DNA from: Anaeromyxobacter sp. PSR-1
Lineage (GTDB): Bacteria > Myxococcota > Myxococcia > Myxococcales > Anaeromyxobacteraceae
Assembly: GCF_000964525.1 (NCBI RefSeq)
Contig: NZ_BAZG01000014.1
Location: 1-52,947, forward strand
Direction: 5' to 3'
Length of the DNA: 52,947 nt
Part shown: positions 1-8,255 of the stretch, in pieces
Layout: every line of letters begins with the position of its first letter
Position numbering within the stretch: the first letter of the stretch is position 1
The notes under the pieces: generated by a model
Seen by the model: the letters and a program-made list of their open reading frames with translations, nothing else
Databases searched by the model: none
Told to the model about the DNA's origin: nothing
Translations under genes and position numbers: made by a program

Positions 1-536
1 GTCAGCACCCCGCGCTCCACCACCACCACCCGCCGCGCCTCGACCGTGCCGGCCGCGACCCGGCCCGGGAACGCCTCCTCGAACTCCTCGCCCTCGCGGT
101 ACCGGTAGAAGATCCCGGCGACCGGCGCGAACCGCCAGTCCACCACGCGCACGCCGGCGGGCCGGTCCACGAACGTGTGGCGGCCGAGGAAGTAGTCGCG
201 CCGCTCGCCGCCCTCGTGCACGCGCAGGTGCGCGAAGTACGGCGCGGCGGGGTCGGGGAGCTGGTCCGGGCGGACCCGCTCCATCACCGCGCGCAGCAGC
301 CCCATCTCCTGGAACACCGTGGGCAGGTCCTTGGGCGTCGCCTCCAGCGCCTCGTCGCGCAGGTCGCGCAGGCGCTCGACCAGGTCGCCCTCCGCGCGCG
401 CCGGCGCGAGCCGGGCCGCGAGCGCCCGCTGCACCGTCGCGAGGAGCGCCTCCTCCTCCGCCACGATGGCGCGCGCCGCGGCGGGGAGCGGCTCGCCCTC
501 GAGATCGGGCGCCGGGCTGGCAGGGTTCGCGCGCAA
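1..536 (-). CDS. HelD/UvrD-like ATP-dependent helicase, N-terminal part (cut by window edge)
   Basis: The minus frame stays open to the left edge, giving about 178 codons. The first ~90 residues are charged and coiled-coil-like. A block follows with YFAHLRVHEGGERRDYFLGR and then VVDWRFAPVAGIFYRY. This matches the segment before the P-loop in HelD-type superfamily 1 helicases, which read roughly 'YIGR...DWRAPISSLYY'. HelD proteins bind RNA polymerase and recycle stalled complexes. The Walker motifs would lie beyond position 1 and cannot be seen. No in-frame ATG exists upstream. I chose TTG at 536 because the promoter-like hexamer TAAGCT ends 7 nt before it; GTG at 572 or 464 is possible. Family call fairly confident, start weak. 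Confidence 0.65.
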   Translation of the reverse strand, partial: MRANPASPAPDLEGEPLPAAARAIVAEEEALLATVQRALAARLAPARAEGDLVERLRDLRDEALEATPKDLPTVFQEMGLLRAVMERVRPDQLPDPAAPYFAHLRVHEGGERRDYFLGRHTFVDRPAGVRVVDWRFAPVAGIFYRYREGEEFEEAFPGRVAAGTVEARRVVVVERGVL

Positions 537-543
537 GCGGTCT

Positions 544-549
544 AGCTTA
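544..549 (-). promoter_or_regulatory. -10-like TA box (TAAGCT) 7 nt before the HelD-like start
   Basis: On the minus strand TAAGCT is followed by 7 nt and TTG. There is no Shine-Dalgarno sequence. It fits the box seen before seven other unit-leading genes here and would place the transcript start at or beside the start codon. Confidence 0.4.
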
Positions 550-833
550 AGCGGGCTCTCCGACGGACGCACGACGCCCGCCGGCGCGCATCGCTTGCGC
601 AGCCGCGCGGCCCCGGCTGCCCCGCGGAGCAGCACGGCCCGTCGAGCGGCCAGGAGGACGGATGTGACGGACCCGAAAACGTCCCGTCCGGACCGCTGCG
701 TCCGCCGTGCGGCTCGATTAGCTTCGCCCGCGAGTTGCCGGGTCACGGCGGCAGCTCCCGGGGCGCGCGACCGGACCGCCCGGCGCGCGCCCCACCTCCT
801 TGCTTTTCCCGCCCCCCTGGGCGGCCGCTCCGT
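550..833. other. Divergent intergenic region, HelD-like gene / fdhD
   Basis: About 285 bp between divergent starts. Apart from the two TA boxes at its ends I see no clear -35 element, sigma-54 site, riboswitch or repeat. Overlapping open frames here are GC-skew shadows. Confidence 0.5.
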
Positions 834-839
834 TACCTT
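834..839 (+). promoter_or_regulatory. -10-like TA box (TACCTT) 6 nt before fdhD
   Basis: TACCTT, then CCCGCC-like 6 nt, then ATG at 846. There is no Shine-Dalgarno sequence in the gap, so a leaderless fdhD transcript is likely. The same hexamer at the same spacing precedes the gene starting at 18850 on the minus strand. Confidence 0.5.
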
Positions 840-845
840 CCCGCC

Positions 846-1706
846 ATGGAAACCTCCCTCAAGCGCGCCGCCGCGCCGGCGGGCGCGGTGGCGGAGCGGA
901 CGGTGCTGCGGAACGGCGGCGCGGTGCGCGACGCCCTCGCGGTCGAGGAGCCCCTCGAGATCCGGGTGGACGGCGAGCGGCTCGCCACCACGATGCGGAC
1001 GCCCGGCGCGGACGGCGACCTGGCGCTCGGCTTCCTGTTCGCCGAGGGCATCATCGCCGGCGTCGAGGACGTCGGCACGGTCATCCACTGCGGCCGGCCG
1101 GGCGAGGAGGGCTACGGCAACGTGATGGACGTGCGGTCGGCCGCCGGGATGCGGATCGACCCGGAGCGCATCCTCGAGGGCCGCCGCTTCGTCCCGGTGA
1201 GCGCGGCCTGCGGCGTCTGCGGCCGGCTGACCATCGACCACCTCATGGAGCGGATCCGCCCGCTGCCCGCGGGCGAGCCGGTCCCGCCGGCGCTCGTGGC
1301 GGCGGGCATGGAGCTCCTGGCGCGCAGCCAGCCGGTGTTCGAGCGCACCGGCGGGCTGCACGCGGCCGTGCTGGTGGGCCGCGACGGCGCGCCCATCGCG
1401 GCCGCCGAGGACGTGGGGCGGCACAACGCGGTGGACAAGGTGGTCGGCGCGGCGCTGCGGGCCGGCCGCGCCGGCCCGCGCGCCGCGACCGCGCCGGCGC
1501 TGCTCGCGGTGAGCGGGCGCGCCGGCTTCGAGATCGTGCAGAAGGCGGCGGCCGCCGGCGTGCCGGTGGTGGCGAGCGTGTCCGCGCCGTCGAGCCTGGC
1601 GGCGGACCTGGCCCGCGCGGCCGGGGTGACGCTCTGCGGGTTCGTGCGCGGCGAGCGCATGAACGTCTACGCGAACGGCGAGCGGCTCGGGCTGACGGGA
1701 CCTTAG
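846..1706 (+). CDS. fdhD: Formate dehydrogenase accessory sulfurtransferase FdhD
   Basis: 286 aa. FdhD moves sulfur from the cysteine desulfurase IscS to the bis-MGD molybdenum cofactor before it enters formate dehydrogenase, and is needed for an active enzyme. The family's CxxC site is CGVCG at residues 122-126, so Cys122 and Cys125 are the predicted sulfur carriers. Other family blocks are DGDLALGFLFAEGII, EDVGRHNAVDKVVG and a C-terminal SAPSSLA...CGFVRGERMNVY. I chose ATG 846 because homology begins there; the same frame stays open upstream to 735 but that extension is a Pro/Arg-rich shadow. It leads the formate block, 64 nt before fdhA. Confidence 0.95.
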   Translation: METSLKRAAAPAGAVAERTVLRNGGAVRDALAVEEPLEIRVDGERLATTMRTPGADGDLALGFLFAEGIIAGVEDVGTVIHCGRPGEEGYGNVMDVRSAAGMRIDPERILEGRRFVPVSAACGVCGRLTIDHLMERIRPLPAGEPVPPALVAAGMELLARSQPVFERTGGLHAAVLVGRDGAPIAAAEDVGRHNAVDKVVGAALRAGRAGPRAATAPALLAVSGRAGFEIVQKAAAAGVPVVASVSAPSSLAADLARAAGVTLCGFVRGERMNVYANGERLGLTGP

Positions 1707-1770
1707 ACGGCGCGGGGCCGGTTGCCGCGGCACCGGTCGAGACCGAGGTTCATCGCAGGAGATCCCTGCG

Positions 1771-4700
1771 ATGCCGAAGCTCCCCGTCCTCTCGGACTGG
1801 CCCGTGCTGCGCCAGCTCCGCCGCCGCGATCCGTCGGGCCTGGGCTCGACCGCCGCGTCCCCGCGCACCCGCTCGCTCGCGCCGCGCACCGCGTCGGCGG
1901 ATCGCGTGGCGCGCTCGATCTGCCCCTACTGCGCGGTCGGCTGCGGGCAGCTCGTCTACGTGAAGGACGAGAAGATCGTCGACATCGAGGGCGATCCCGA
2001 CTCGCCGGTGTCCCAGGGCTGCCTCTGCCCGAAGGGCGCGGCCACGTTCCAGCTGGTGACCGGCGCGCACCGGCTGGAGCAGGTGCTCTACCGCCGGCCC
2101 GGCGGCACGTCCTGGGAGGCCATCCCCCTCGAGCAGGCGATGGAGATGGTCGCGCAGCGCGTGAAGAAGGCGCGCGACGAGACCTGGCAGGAGCGGGTCG
2201 AGGACGAGGGCGCCGAGCACCACGGCGACCAGGTGCGGCGCACGCTCGGCATCGCGCACCTCGGCGGCGCCACGCTCGACAACGAGGAGAACTACCTCCT
2301 CAAGAAGCTCTTCACCGCCCTCGGCGTGGTGCAGGTGGAGAACCAGGCGCGGATCTGACACAGCTCCACGGTCCCCGGTCTGGGGATCTCGTTCGGCCGC
2401 GGCGGCGCCACCACCTTCCCCGGCGACCTGCAGAACTCCGACTGGATCGTCGTGCAGGGCTCGAACATGGCCGAGTGCCACCCGGTGGCGTTCCGCTGGG
2501 TGATGGAGGCGAAGAACCGGGGCGCCACGATCATCCACGTGGATCCGCGCTTCACCCGCACCAGCGCCGTGTCCGACCTGCACGTGCCCATCCGCCCGGG
2601 CAGCGACATCGCGTTCCTGGGCGGGATCATCCACCACGTGCTCGAGCACGACCTGTGGTTCGAGGAGTACGTGCGCGCGTACACCAACGCGAGCACCATC
2701 GTGGACGAGGGCTTCCGCGACACCGAGGACCTGGAGGGCTTCTTCAGCGGCTTCGACGCGGAGTCGAACACCTACTCGTGGGAGACCTGGAAGTACCAGG
2801 GCGTGGACGGCGTGGTGCCGGCCGCGGGGCACAAGCTCGTGTACGGCGAGGAGGGCGCCGGCCGCGGCGATCTGCGCGGCACGAAGATGCTGGAGCGCGA
2901 GACCGACCCGACGCTCCGGCACCCGCGCTGCGTGTTCCAGCTCCTCAGGAGGCACTTCGCCCGCTACACGCCGGAGATGGTGGAGGAGACCTGCGGGATC
3001 CCGAAGGCGCTCTTCCTCAAGGTGGCCGAGACGCTGGGCCGGAACTCCGGGCGCGAGCGCACCGGCGCGTTCTGCTACGCGGTCGGCTGGACGCAGCACA
3101 CCGTGGGCGTGCAGTACATCCGCACCGCGGCCATCCTGCAGCTCCTGCTCGGCAACATCGGCCGGCCCGGCGGCGGGATCATGGCGCTGCGCGGCCACGC
3201 GTCGATCCAGGGCTCCACCGACATCCCGACGCTGTTCGACATCCTGCCCGGCTACCTGCCCATGCCGCACGCGTCGCTGCCCGACCGCGGCCTGGACCAG
3301 TACGTGAACAACAACGCCTCGGCCACGCACTGGTGGAGCGAGTTCCGCAAGTACGTGGTCTCGCTGTGCAAGGCCTGGTTCGGCACCGCCGCCACCCCGG
3401 AGAACGACTTCCTGTTCGATCTCCTGCCGCGCCTCACCGGGAACCACTCGCACATGGTGACCGTGTCCGAGATGGCCGACGGGAAGCTGAAGGGCTACTT
3501 CGTGATGGGCGAGAACCCGACCGTCGGGTCGATGCACGGCGCGCTGCACCGCAAGGGCCTGCGAGCGCTCGACTGGCTGGTGGTGCGCGACTTCACGCTC
3601 ACCGAGACCGCCGAGTTCTGGCGCACCGCCCCCGAGATCGCGCGCGGCGAGGTGCGGACCGAGGAGATCCGCACCGAGGTGTTCTTCTTCCCGGCCGCCA
3701 CGCACACCGAGAAGGACGGCTCCTTCACCAACACGCAGCGCATGCTGCAGTGGCACCACCGGGCGGTGGAGCCGCGCGGCGACTGCCGCAGCGAGCTGCA
3801 CTTCACCTACCACCTGGGCAAGCGCCTCAAGGCGCTGTACGCCGGGTCCACCGACCCGAAGGACCGCGCGATCCAGGCGCTGACCTGGGACTACCCCACC
3901 CGCGGCCCGCAGGAGGACCCCGACGCCGAGGCGGTGCTGCGCGAGGTGAACGGGTTCACCGTGGCGGACGGCAGGCCGGTGCCGGGGTTCGCCGAGCTGA
4001 AGGACGACGGCTCCACCGCCTGCGGCTGCTGGATCTACTCCGGCTGCTTCCGGGACGGGGTGAACCAGACCGCGCGCCGCCGGCCCGAGCGCGAGCAGCA
4101 CTGGGTGGCGCCGGACTGGGGCTGGGCCTGGCCCGCCAACCGCCGCATCCTCTACAACCGCACCTCGGCCGATCCCGAGGGCCGCCCCTGGTCGGAGCGG
4201 AAGCGCTACGTCTGGTGGGACGAGGAGCAGCGGCAGTGGACCGGCTACGACGTGCCGGACTTCGTGAAGGACCGGCCGCCCTCCTACCGCCCGCCGCCCG
4301 GGGCCCGCGGCACCGCGGCCATCTCCGGCGACGACGCGTTCATCATGCAGGCCGACGGGAAGGGCTGGCTGTTCGCGCCCTCCGGGCTGCTCGACGGCCC
4401 GTTCCCGACGCACTACGAGCCGGAGGAGTCGGTCCTCGAGAACCCGCTCTACCCGCAGCAGTGCAACCCGGCGCGGATGGAGTGGCACCGGCGCGACAAC
4501 CCGTACCACGCCGCCTGGGGCGATCCGCGCTTCCCGTTCGTGCTCACCACCTACCGGCTCACCGAGCACCACACCGCCGGCGGGATGAGCCGCTGGCTCT
4601 CCTGGCTCTCCGAGCTGCAGCCGGAGATGTTCTGCGAGGTCTCGCGCGAGCTGGCCGCCGAGCGCGGGCTCCGCAACGGCGGCTGGGCCACCATCACCAC

Positions 4701-5061
4701 CGCGCGCGGCGAGATCGAGTGCCGGGTGCTGGTCACGGATCGCATGCGTCCGCTCCGGGTGAAGGGCGGCCGGACCGTCCACACCATCGGCCTGCCCTAC
4801 CACTGGAGCTTCGTGGGCCGGGTCACCGGCGATCCCGCCAACGAGCTCATCGGCTTCGTGGCGGATCCCAACGTCAGCATCCAGGAGTCCAAGGCGTTCA
4901 CCGGGGACATCCGCTCCGGCCGCCACGCGCGCGGCCGCCGCTCCGTCACCGACGGCGTCGCGCTGCGCGAGCCCGAGCCGCGGATCCACGCGCCGCGCGA
5001 CCTCCCCGGCCTGCACGCGAAGAAGCGCAGCCCGCCGGTGGAGCCGCCCGAGCCCCGCTGA
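1771..5061 (+). CDS. fdhA: Formate dehydrogenase major subunit, selenocysteine-containing (read through TGA 2356-2358)
   Basis: 1096 aa when the in-frame TGA at 2356 is read as selenocysteine 196, the same position as in E. coli FdnG. The enzyme oxidises formate to CO2 at a Mo/W-bis-MGD centre. An N-terminal 4Fe-4S site (CPYCAVGC at 51-58, then CLCPKG with Cys84/86) is followed by NQARI-Sec-HSSTVPGL, where Sec is the metal ligand and His197 the catalytic neighbour. The downstream half matches FdnG throughout (SNMAECHPVAFRW, GGGIMALRGHASIQG, CGCWIYSG). The molybdopterin-binding C-terminus is complete. No twin-arginine signal is visible. The start ATG follows AGGAGAT. fdhB follows after 17 nt. 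Confidence 0.95.
2356..2388 (+). promoter_or_regulatory. Bacterial SECIS element with UGA selenocysteine codon
   Basis: TGA at 2356-2358 is followed 11 nt later by a hairpin. Bases 2370-2376 (GGTCCCC) pair with 2382-2388 (GGGGATC, one G-U pair), leaving the five-base loop GGTCT. A GU-bearing apical loop 15-20 nt after UGA is what SelB recognises in E. coli fdhF and fdnG. The stem also codes for conserved residues (VPGLGI). Confidence 0.88.
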
Positions 5062-5078
5062 TCGCAAGGAGGCGTCCC

Positions 5079-6011
5079 GTGCAGGAGATGGGGTTCTTCA
5101 CCGACACGACGCTCTGCATCGGCTGCAAGGCCTGCGAGGTCGCGTGCAAGCAGTGGAACCAGCTCCCCGACGACGGCTTCTCGCTCACCGGGATGAGCTA
5201 CGACAACACCGGCGCGCTGGGCGCGTCCACCTGGCGCCACGTGGCCTTCGTGGAGCGGACCGAGCCGCTGCCCGGCCAGGGCAGCCCGCGCGACGGGATC
5301 GAGGCCGGCGCGGGCGCGTTCGCGGAGCTCCGGCCGCTCGGCCAGCCCGCCCCGACGTCGCTGCTCCACGACGTCGCCCCCACGCACCTCGCCGACGTGC
5401 CGGCCGCGCTCGGGCCCTCGCAGCAGGCGCTCGGGAAGTTCTCCTGGCTGATGATGAGCGACGTCTGCAAGCACTGCGAGCGCGCCGGCTGCCTGGAGGC
5501 CTGCCCCACCGGCGCGATCCTGCGGACCGAGTTCGGCTCGGTCTACATCCAGCCCGACGTGTGCAACGGCTGCGGCTACTGCGTGTCGGCCTGCCCGTTC
5601 GGCGTGGTGGACCGGCGCGAGGACGACGGGCGCGCCTGGAAGTGCACGCTCTGCTACGACCGGCTGGAGGGCGGCATGGTGCCGGCCTGCGCCAAGGCGT
5701 GCCCGACGGCGTCGATCCAGTTCGGCCCGCTCGAGGACCTGCGCGAGCGCGCCCGGACCCGGGTCGAGCAGCTCCGGTCCCGCGGCGTCGGCGGCGCGCA
5801 CCTGTACGGCGAGAGCGCGCAGAGCCAGCCCGGCACCGAGGGGCTGCACGCGTTCTTCCTGCTCTGCGACCGGCCCGAGGTGTACGGGCTCCCGCCGGAT
5901 CCCGTGGTGCCGACCGCGAAGATCGTGGCGAGCTGGCGCGCGATGGCGACGGGGGTGCTGTCGCTGGCGGCGCTGGCGCTCGGGGCGGTGCTCTCGGCGA
6001 GGAGGGCGTGA
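5079..6011 (+). CDS. fdhB: Formate dehydrogenase iron-sulfur subunit
   Basis: 310 aa electron-transfer subunit with four ferredoxin-type cysteine clusters: Cys13/16/19/23 (CIGCKACEVAC), Cys130/133/138/142 (CKHCERAGCLEAC), Cys162/165/168/172 (CNGCGYCVSAC), and a fourth starting Cys189/192 (CTLC) and closing with CAKACP. These would bind four 4Fe-4S clusters wiring the catalytic subunit to the membrane subunit. A hydrophobic helix near residues 280-308 anchors it, as in FdnH. AAGGAGG at 5066-5072 sits 6 nt before GTG 5079, which I prefer over ATG 5088. The stop shares one base with the next start (TGATG). Confidence 0.93.
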   Translation: MQEMGFFTDTTLCIGCKACEVACKQWNQLPDDGFSLTGMSYDNTGALGASTWRHVAFVERTEPLPGQGSPRDGIEAGAGAFAELRPLGQPAPTSLLHDVAPTHLADVPAALGPSQQALGKFSWLMMSDVCKHCERAGCLEACPTGAILRTEFGSVYIQPDVCNGCGYCVSACPFGVVDRREDDGRAWKCTLCYDRLEGGMVPACAKACPTASIQFGPLEDLRERARTRVEQLRSRGVGGAHLYGESAQSQPGTEGLHAFFLLCDRPEVYGLPPDPVVPTAKIVASWRAMATGVLSLAALALGAVLSARRA

Positions 6012-7210
6012 TGAACGAGGCCGGCACGGATCCCACCCGCGAGTCGGCGCGCCCGCGCGACGGGCGCAACGTGGACCCGCGGCTGGGCGAGCTCCTGGGC
6101 GAGGGGTCGGCGCAGCGGGTGCGCGCGCTGGACGGGCCCGCGGCCGGCCGGGACCGGCCGGCGGAGCGCGCCTGGGACGAGCCACCCGCCGACGCGCTCG
6201 CGGCGCCGGAGGGGCCGAGCTACTACGGCCAGCCGGTGCTGAAGGAGCCGGTGTGGCGCTGGGAGATCCCGGCGTACTTCTTCGTGGGCGGGCTGGCCGG
6301 CGCGTCCGCCGTGCTCGGCGCCGCGGCGTCGCTCGCGGGCGGCGAGGGCACCGCCACGCTGGTGCGCCGCTGCCGCCTGGTGGCGGCGGGCGGGGCCGCG
6401 GCCAGCGCGGTGCTGCTCGTCCGCGACCTGGGCCGCCCGGCGCGCTTCCTCAACATGCTGCGCGTGTTCCGGCCCACCTCGCCCATGAACATGGGGACCT
6501 GGGTGCTGACCGGGTTCGGCGCGCTCTCCGGCGCGGCCGCGCTGCCCGCGCTCGTCGCGGGGCCCCGCGCGCTCGAGCGCTCCGCCGGCGTCGCCGCGGC
6601 GGGCTCGGCGGTGCTCGGGCTGCCGCTGGTGGGCTACACCGGCGTGCTCCTCGCGAACACGGCGGTGCCGGTCTGGCAGGCCACCCGCAACACGCTGCCG
6701 GTGCTGTTCGCGTTCTCGGGCGCGGTGAGCGCGGGCGCCCTGTTCGACCTGTGGCGCACCCCCGGGCCGGGCGGGGAGATGGCCCACCGGTTCGGCCTGG
6801 TGGCGAAGGGCGCCGAGCTGGCCCTGTCGCGCGCGCTGCACCGCGAGGCCGCGGCCGTGCCGCGCGTCGAGCGGGCGCTCCGGCGCGGCCGGGGCGGGTT
6901 CCTGCTGCGCACCGCCCGCGGCCTGCTGCTCGCCTCGGCGGTGGTGGACCTCCTGCCGGAGCGGACCTGGCGCCGACGACACGCTGCGTCGGGCGCGCTG
7001 GCCCTCCTGGGCACCCTGGCGCTGCGGTTCGGGGTGGTGGCCGCGGGCCGGGCCTCCGCGCGGGACCCGCACGCGACCTTCGAGCCGCAGCGCGCCGGGC
7101 GCGGGGCGGCGGAGCTGGCTAGGAAGGAAGGGGCCCGCCCCCGCATGCCGTCCCCTCCCGGCATCGATCCCACGGGCAAGGAGACCGCCGAGCATGGAGC
7201 AGCTCCGTGA
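6011..7210 (+). CDS. NrfD/PsrC-type membrane subunit of formate dehydrogenase
   Basis: 399 aa. About 85 polar, disordered residues come first; then several membrane helices begin at IPAYFFVGGLAGASAVLGAA and continue through the NrfD signatures DLGRPARFLNMLRVFRPTSPM and NMGTWVLTGFG. NrfD/PsrC proteins exchange electrons with quinones without haem, so here the quinone step is not the cytochrome b556 subunit (FdnI) of E. coli. The C-terminus is polar. It overlaps fdhB by 1 nt and moaA by 17 nt, so the three are probably cotranscribed. The long N-terminal extension is unusual for the family. Confidence 0.85.
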   Translation: MNEAGTDPTRESARPRDGRNVDPRLGELLGEGSAQRVRALDGPAAGRDRPAERAWDEPPADALAAPEGPSYYGQPVLKEPVWRWEIPAYFFVGGLAGASAVLGAAASLAGGEGTATLVRRCRLVAAGGAAASAVLLVRDLGRPARFLNMLRVFRPTSPMNMGTWVLTGFGALSGAAALPALVAGPRALERSAGVAAAGSAVLGLPLVGYTGVLLANTAVPVWQATRNTLPVLFAFSGAVSAGALFDLWRTPGPGGEMAHRFGLVAKGAELALSRALHREAAAVPRVERALRRGRGGFLLRTARGLLLASAVVDLLPERTWRRRHAASGALALLGTLALRFGVVAAGRASARDPHATFEPQRAGRGAAELARKEGARPRMPSPPGIDPTGKETAEHGAAP

Positions 7211-8207
7211 AACCGCGCCCGCGGCGCCGCGCAAGGGGCCGGCCCTGGCCGACGCCCAGGGGCGCCTCATCCGCTACCTGCGCGTGTCGCTCACCGACCG
7301 GTGCAACTTCCGCTGCACCTACTGCTCCCCCGCCGAGCACGAGGCGCCCGACGCGCTCCTGCAGCGCCCCGAGATCGCGCGGCTGGTGCGCGTCTTCGCC
7401 GGGCTGGGCGTCCGGCGCGTCCGGCTCACCGGCGGCGAGCCCACGCTGCGCAAGGACCTGGTCGAGATCGTCGCGGATGCCGCCGGCACCCCGGGCATCG
7501 AGGAGGTCGCGCTGACCACGAACGGCCACCGCCTCGAGGAGCTGGTGGCGCCGCTCCGCGCGGCCGGGCTGGGCGCGGTGAACGTGTCGCTCGACACGCT
7601 GGTGCCGGAGCGGCTCGGCGGCGTCTCGGGCAAGGGGGCGCGCCTGGACCGGATCCTGGCCGGCATCGACGCCGCGGCGGGCCGCTTCCGCTCGCTCAAG
7701 CTCAACACGGTCGTGATGCGCGGCGTGAACGAGGACGAGCTGGGCGCGCTGGTGCGGTACGCCTGGGACCGCGGCGCGCTCCCGCGCTTCATCGAGCAGA
7801 TGCCGTTCGGCGGCGGGGCGCCGGTGCCGCTCGCCGAGGTGCGCGCCGGGCTGGAGGCGCAGGGCTTCGCGCTCGAGCCGGACGGCTGGAAGGGCTGGGG
7901 GCCGGCGCGGCACATGCGCGCGCGCGACGCCGCCGGGCGCACCGGGCTCGTCGGCTTCATCGGCGCCATGACCGAGAACTTCTGCGAGGACTGCAACCGC
8001 GCCCGGGTGGCGGCGGACGGCGGGTTCCAGGCTTGCCTGGGCGGCCAGGACCGCGTCAACCTGCGGGACATGATCCGCGGCGGCGCCGGGGACGACGCGC
8101 TGGCGGAGGCGGTGCGCGGCGCGCTCTGGCGCAAGGCACCCCGCCACCACATGGAGGACGCCGGGGCGGGGCTGGTGCTCCTGCCGATGCGCGGCCTGGG
8201 CGGCTGA
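7194..8207 (+). CDS. moaA: GTP 3',8-cyclase MoaA (molybdenum cofactor synthesis)
   Basis: 337 aa radical-SAM enzyme of the first molybdenum cofactor step, converting GTP to 3',8-cyclo-GTP. The SAM cluster ligands are Cys37, Cys41 and Cys44 (CNFRCTYC), followed by the SAM-binding LTGGEPTLR. The second, substrate-binding cluster is Cys264, Cys267 and Cys281 (CxxC-x13-C, FCEDCNRARV). The protein ends in Gly-Gly, as active MoaA proteins do. It starts inside the end of the NrfD-type gene, preceded by GGGCAAGGAGACC. Its place here suggests cofactor supply tied to formate dehydrogenase. No other moa, mog or moe gene is in the window. Confidence 0.95.
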   Translation: MEQLRETAPAAPRKGPALADAQGRLIRYLRVSLTDRCNFRCTYCSPAEHEAPDALLQRPEIARLVRVFAGLGVRRVRLTGGEPTLRKDLVEIVADAAGTPGIEEVALTTNGHRLEELVAPLRAAGLGAVNVSLDTLVPERLGGVSGKGARLDRILAGIDAAAGRFRSLKLNTVVMRGVNEDELGALVRYAWDRGALPRFIEQMPFGGGAPVPLAEVRAGLEAQGFALEPDGWKGWGPARHMRARDAAGRTGLVGFIGAMTENFCEDCNRARVAADGGFQACLGGQDRVNLRDMIRGGAGDDALAEAVRGALWRKAPRHHMEDAGAGLVLLPMRGLGG

Positions 8208-8212
8208 TCGGG

Positions 8213-8238
8213 GCCGGCGGCGCGGGGGTGCCGCCGGC
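8213..8238 (+). terminator. GC-rich hairpin between moaA and the MFS gene
   Basis: GCCGGCGGC (8213-8221) pairs perfectly with GCCGCCGGC (8230-8238) around an 8-nt loop, starting 5 nt after the moaA stop. It has no T tract, so it could attenuate or stabilise the transcript rather than end it. Confidence 0.35.
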
Positions 8239-8255
8239 GGAGGGAGGGGGAGGAC

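Noticed and set aside
735-845. Longer start for fdhD at ATG 735
   Set aside because: The extra 37 residues are Pro/Arg-rich without homology, and the TACCTT box with ATG 846 gives a better start.
780-845. Sigma-54 promoter before fdhD (TTGCTTTT)
   Set aside because: The bases 10 nt upstream of the GC are CC, not the required GG.
2356-2358. In-frame TGA in fdhA as a nonsense mutation (pseudogene)
   Set aside because: Position matches the catalytic Sec of FdnG, homology runs unbroken across it, and a SECIS hairpin follows.
1750-5067. Very long antisense open frame opposite fdhA (and similar ones opposite gltB, actB, clpA)
   Set aside because: Its composition (Arg/Ala/His/Leu-rich, no motifs) is that of a GC-skew shadow; the sense strands carry clear families.
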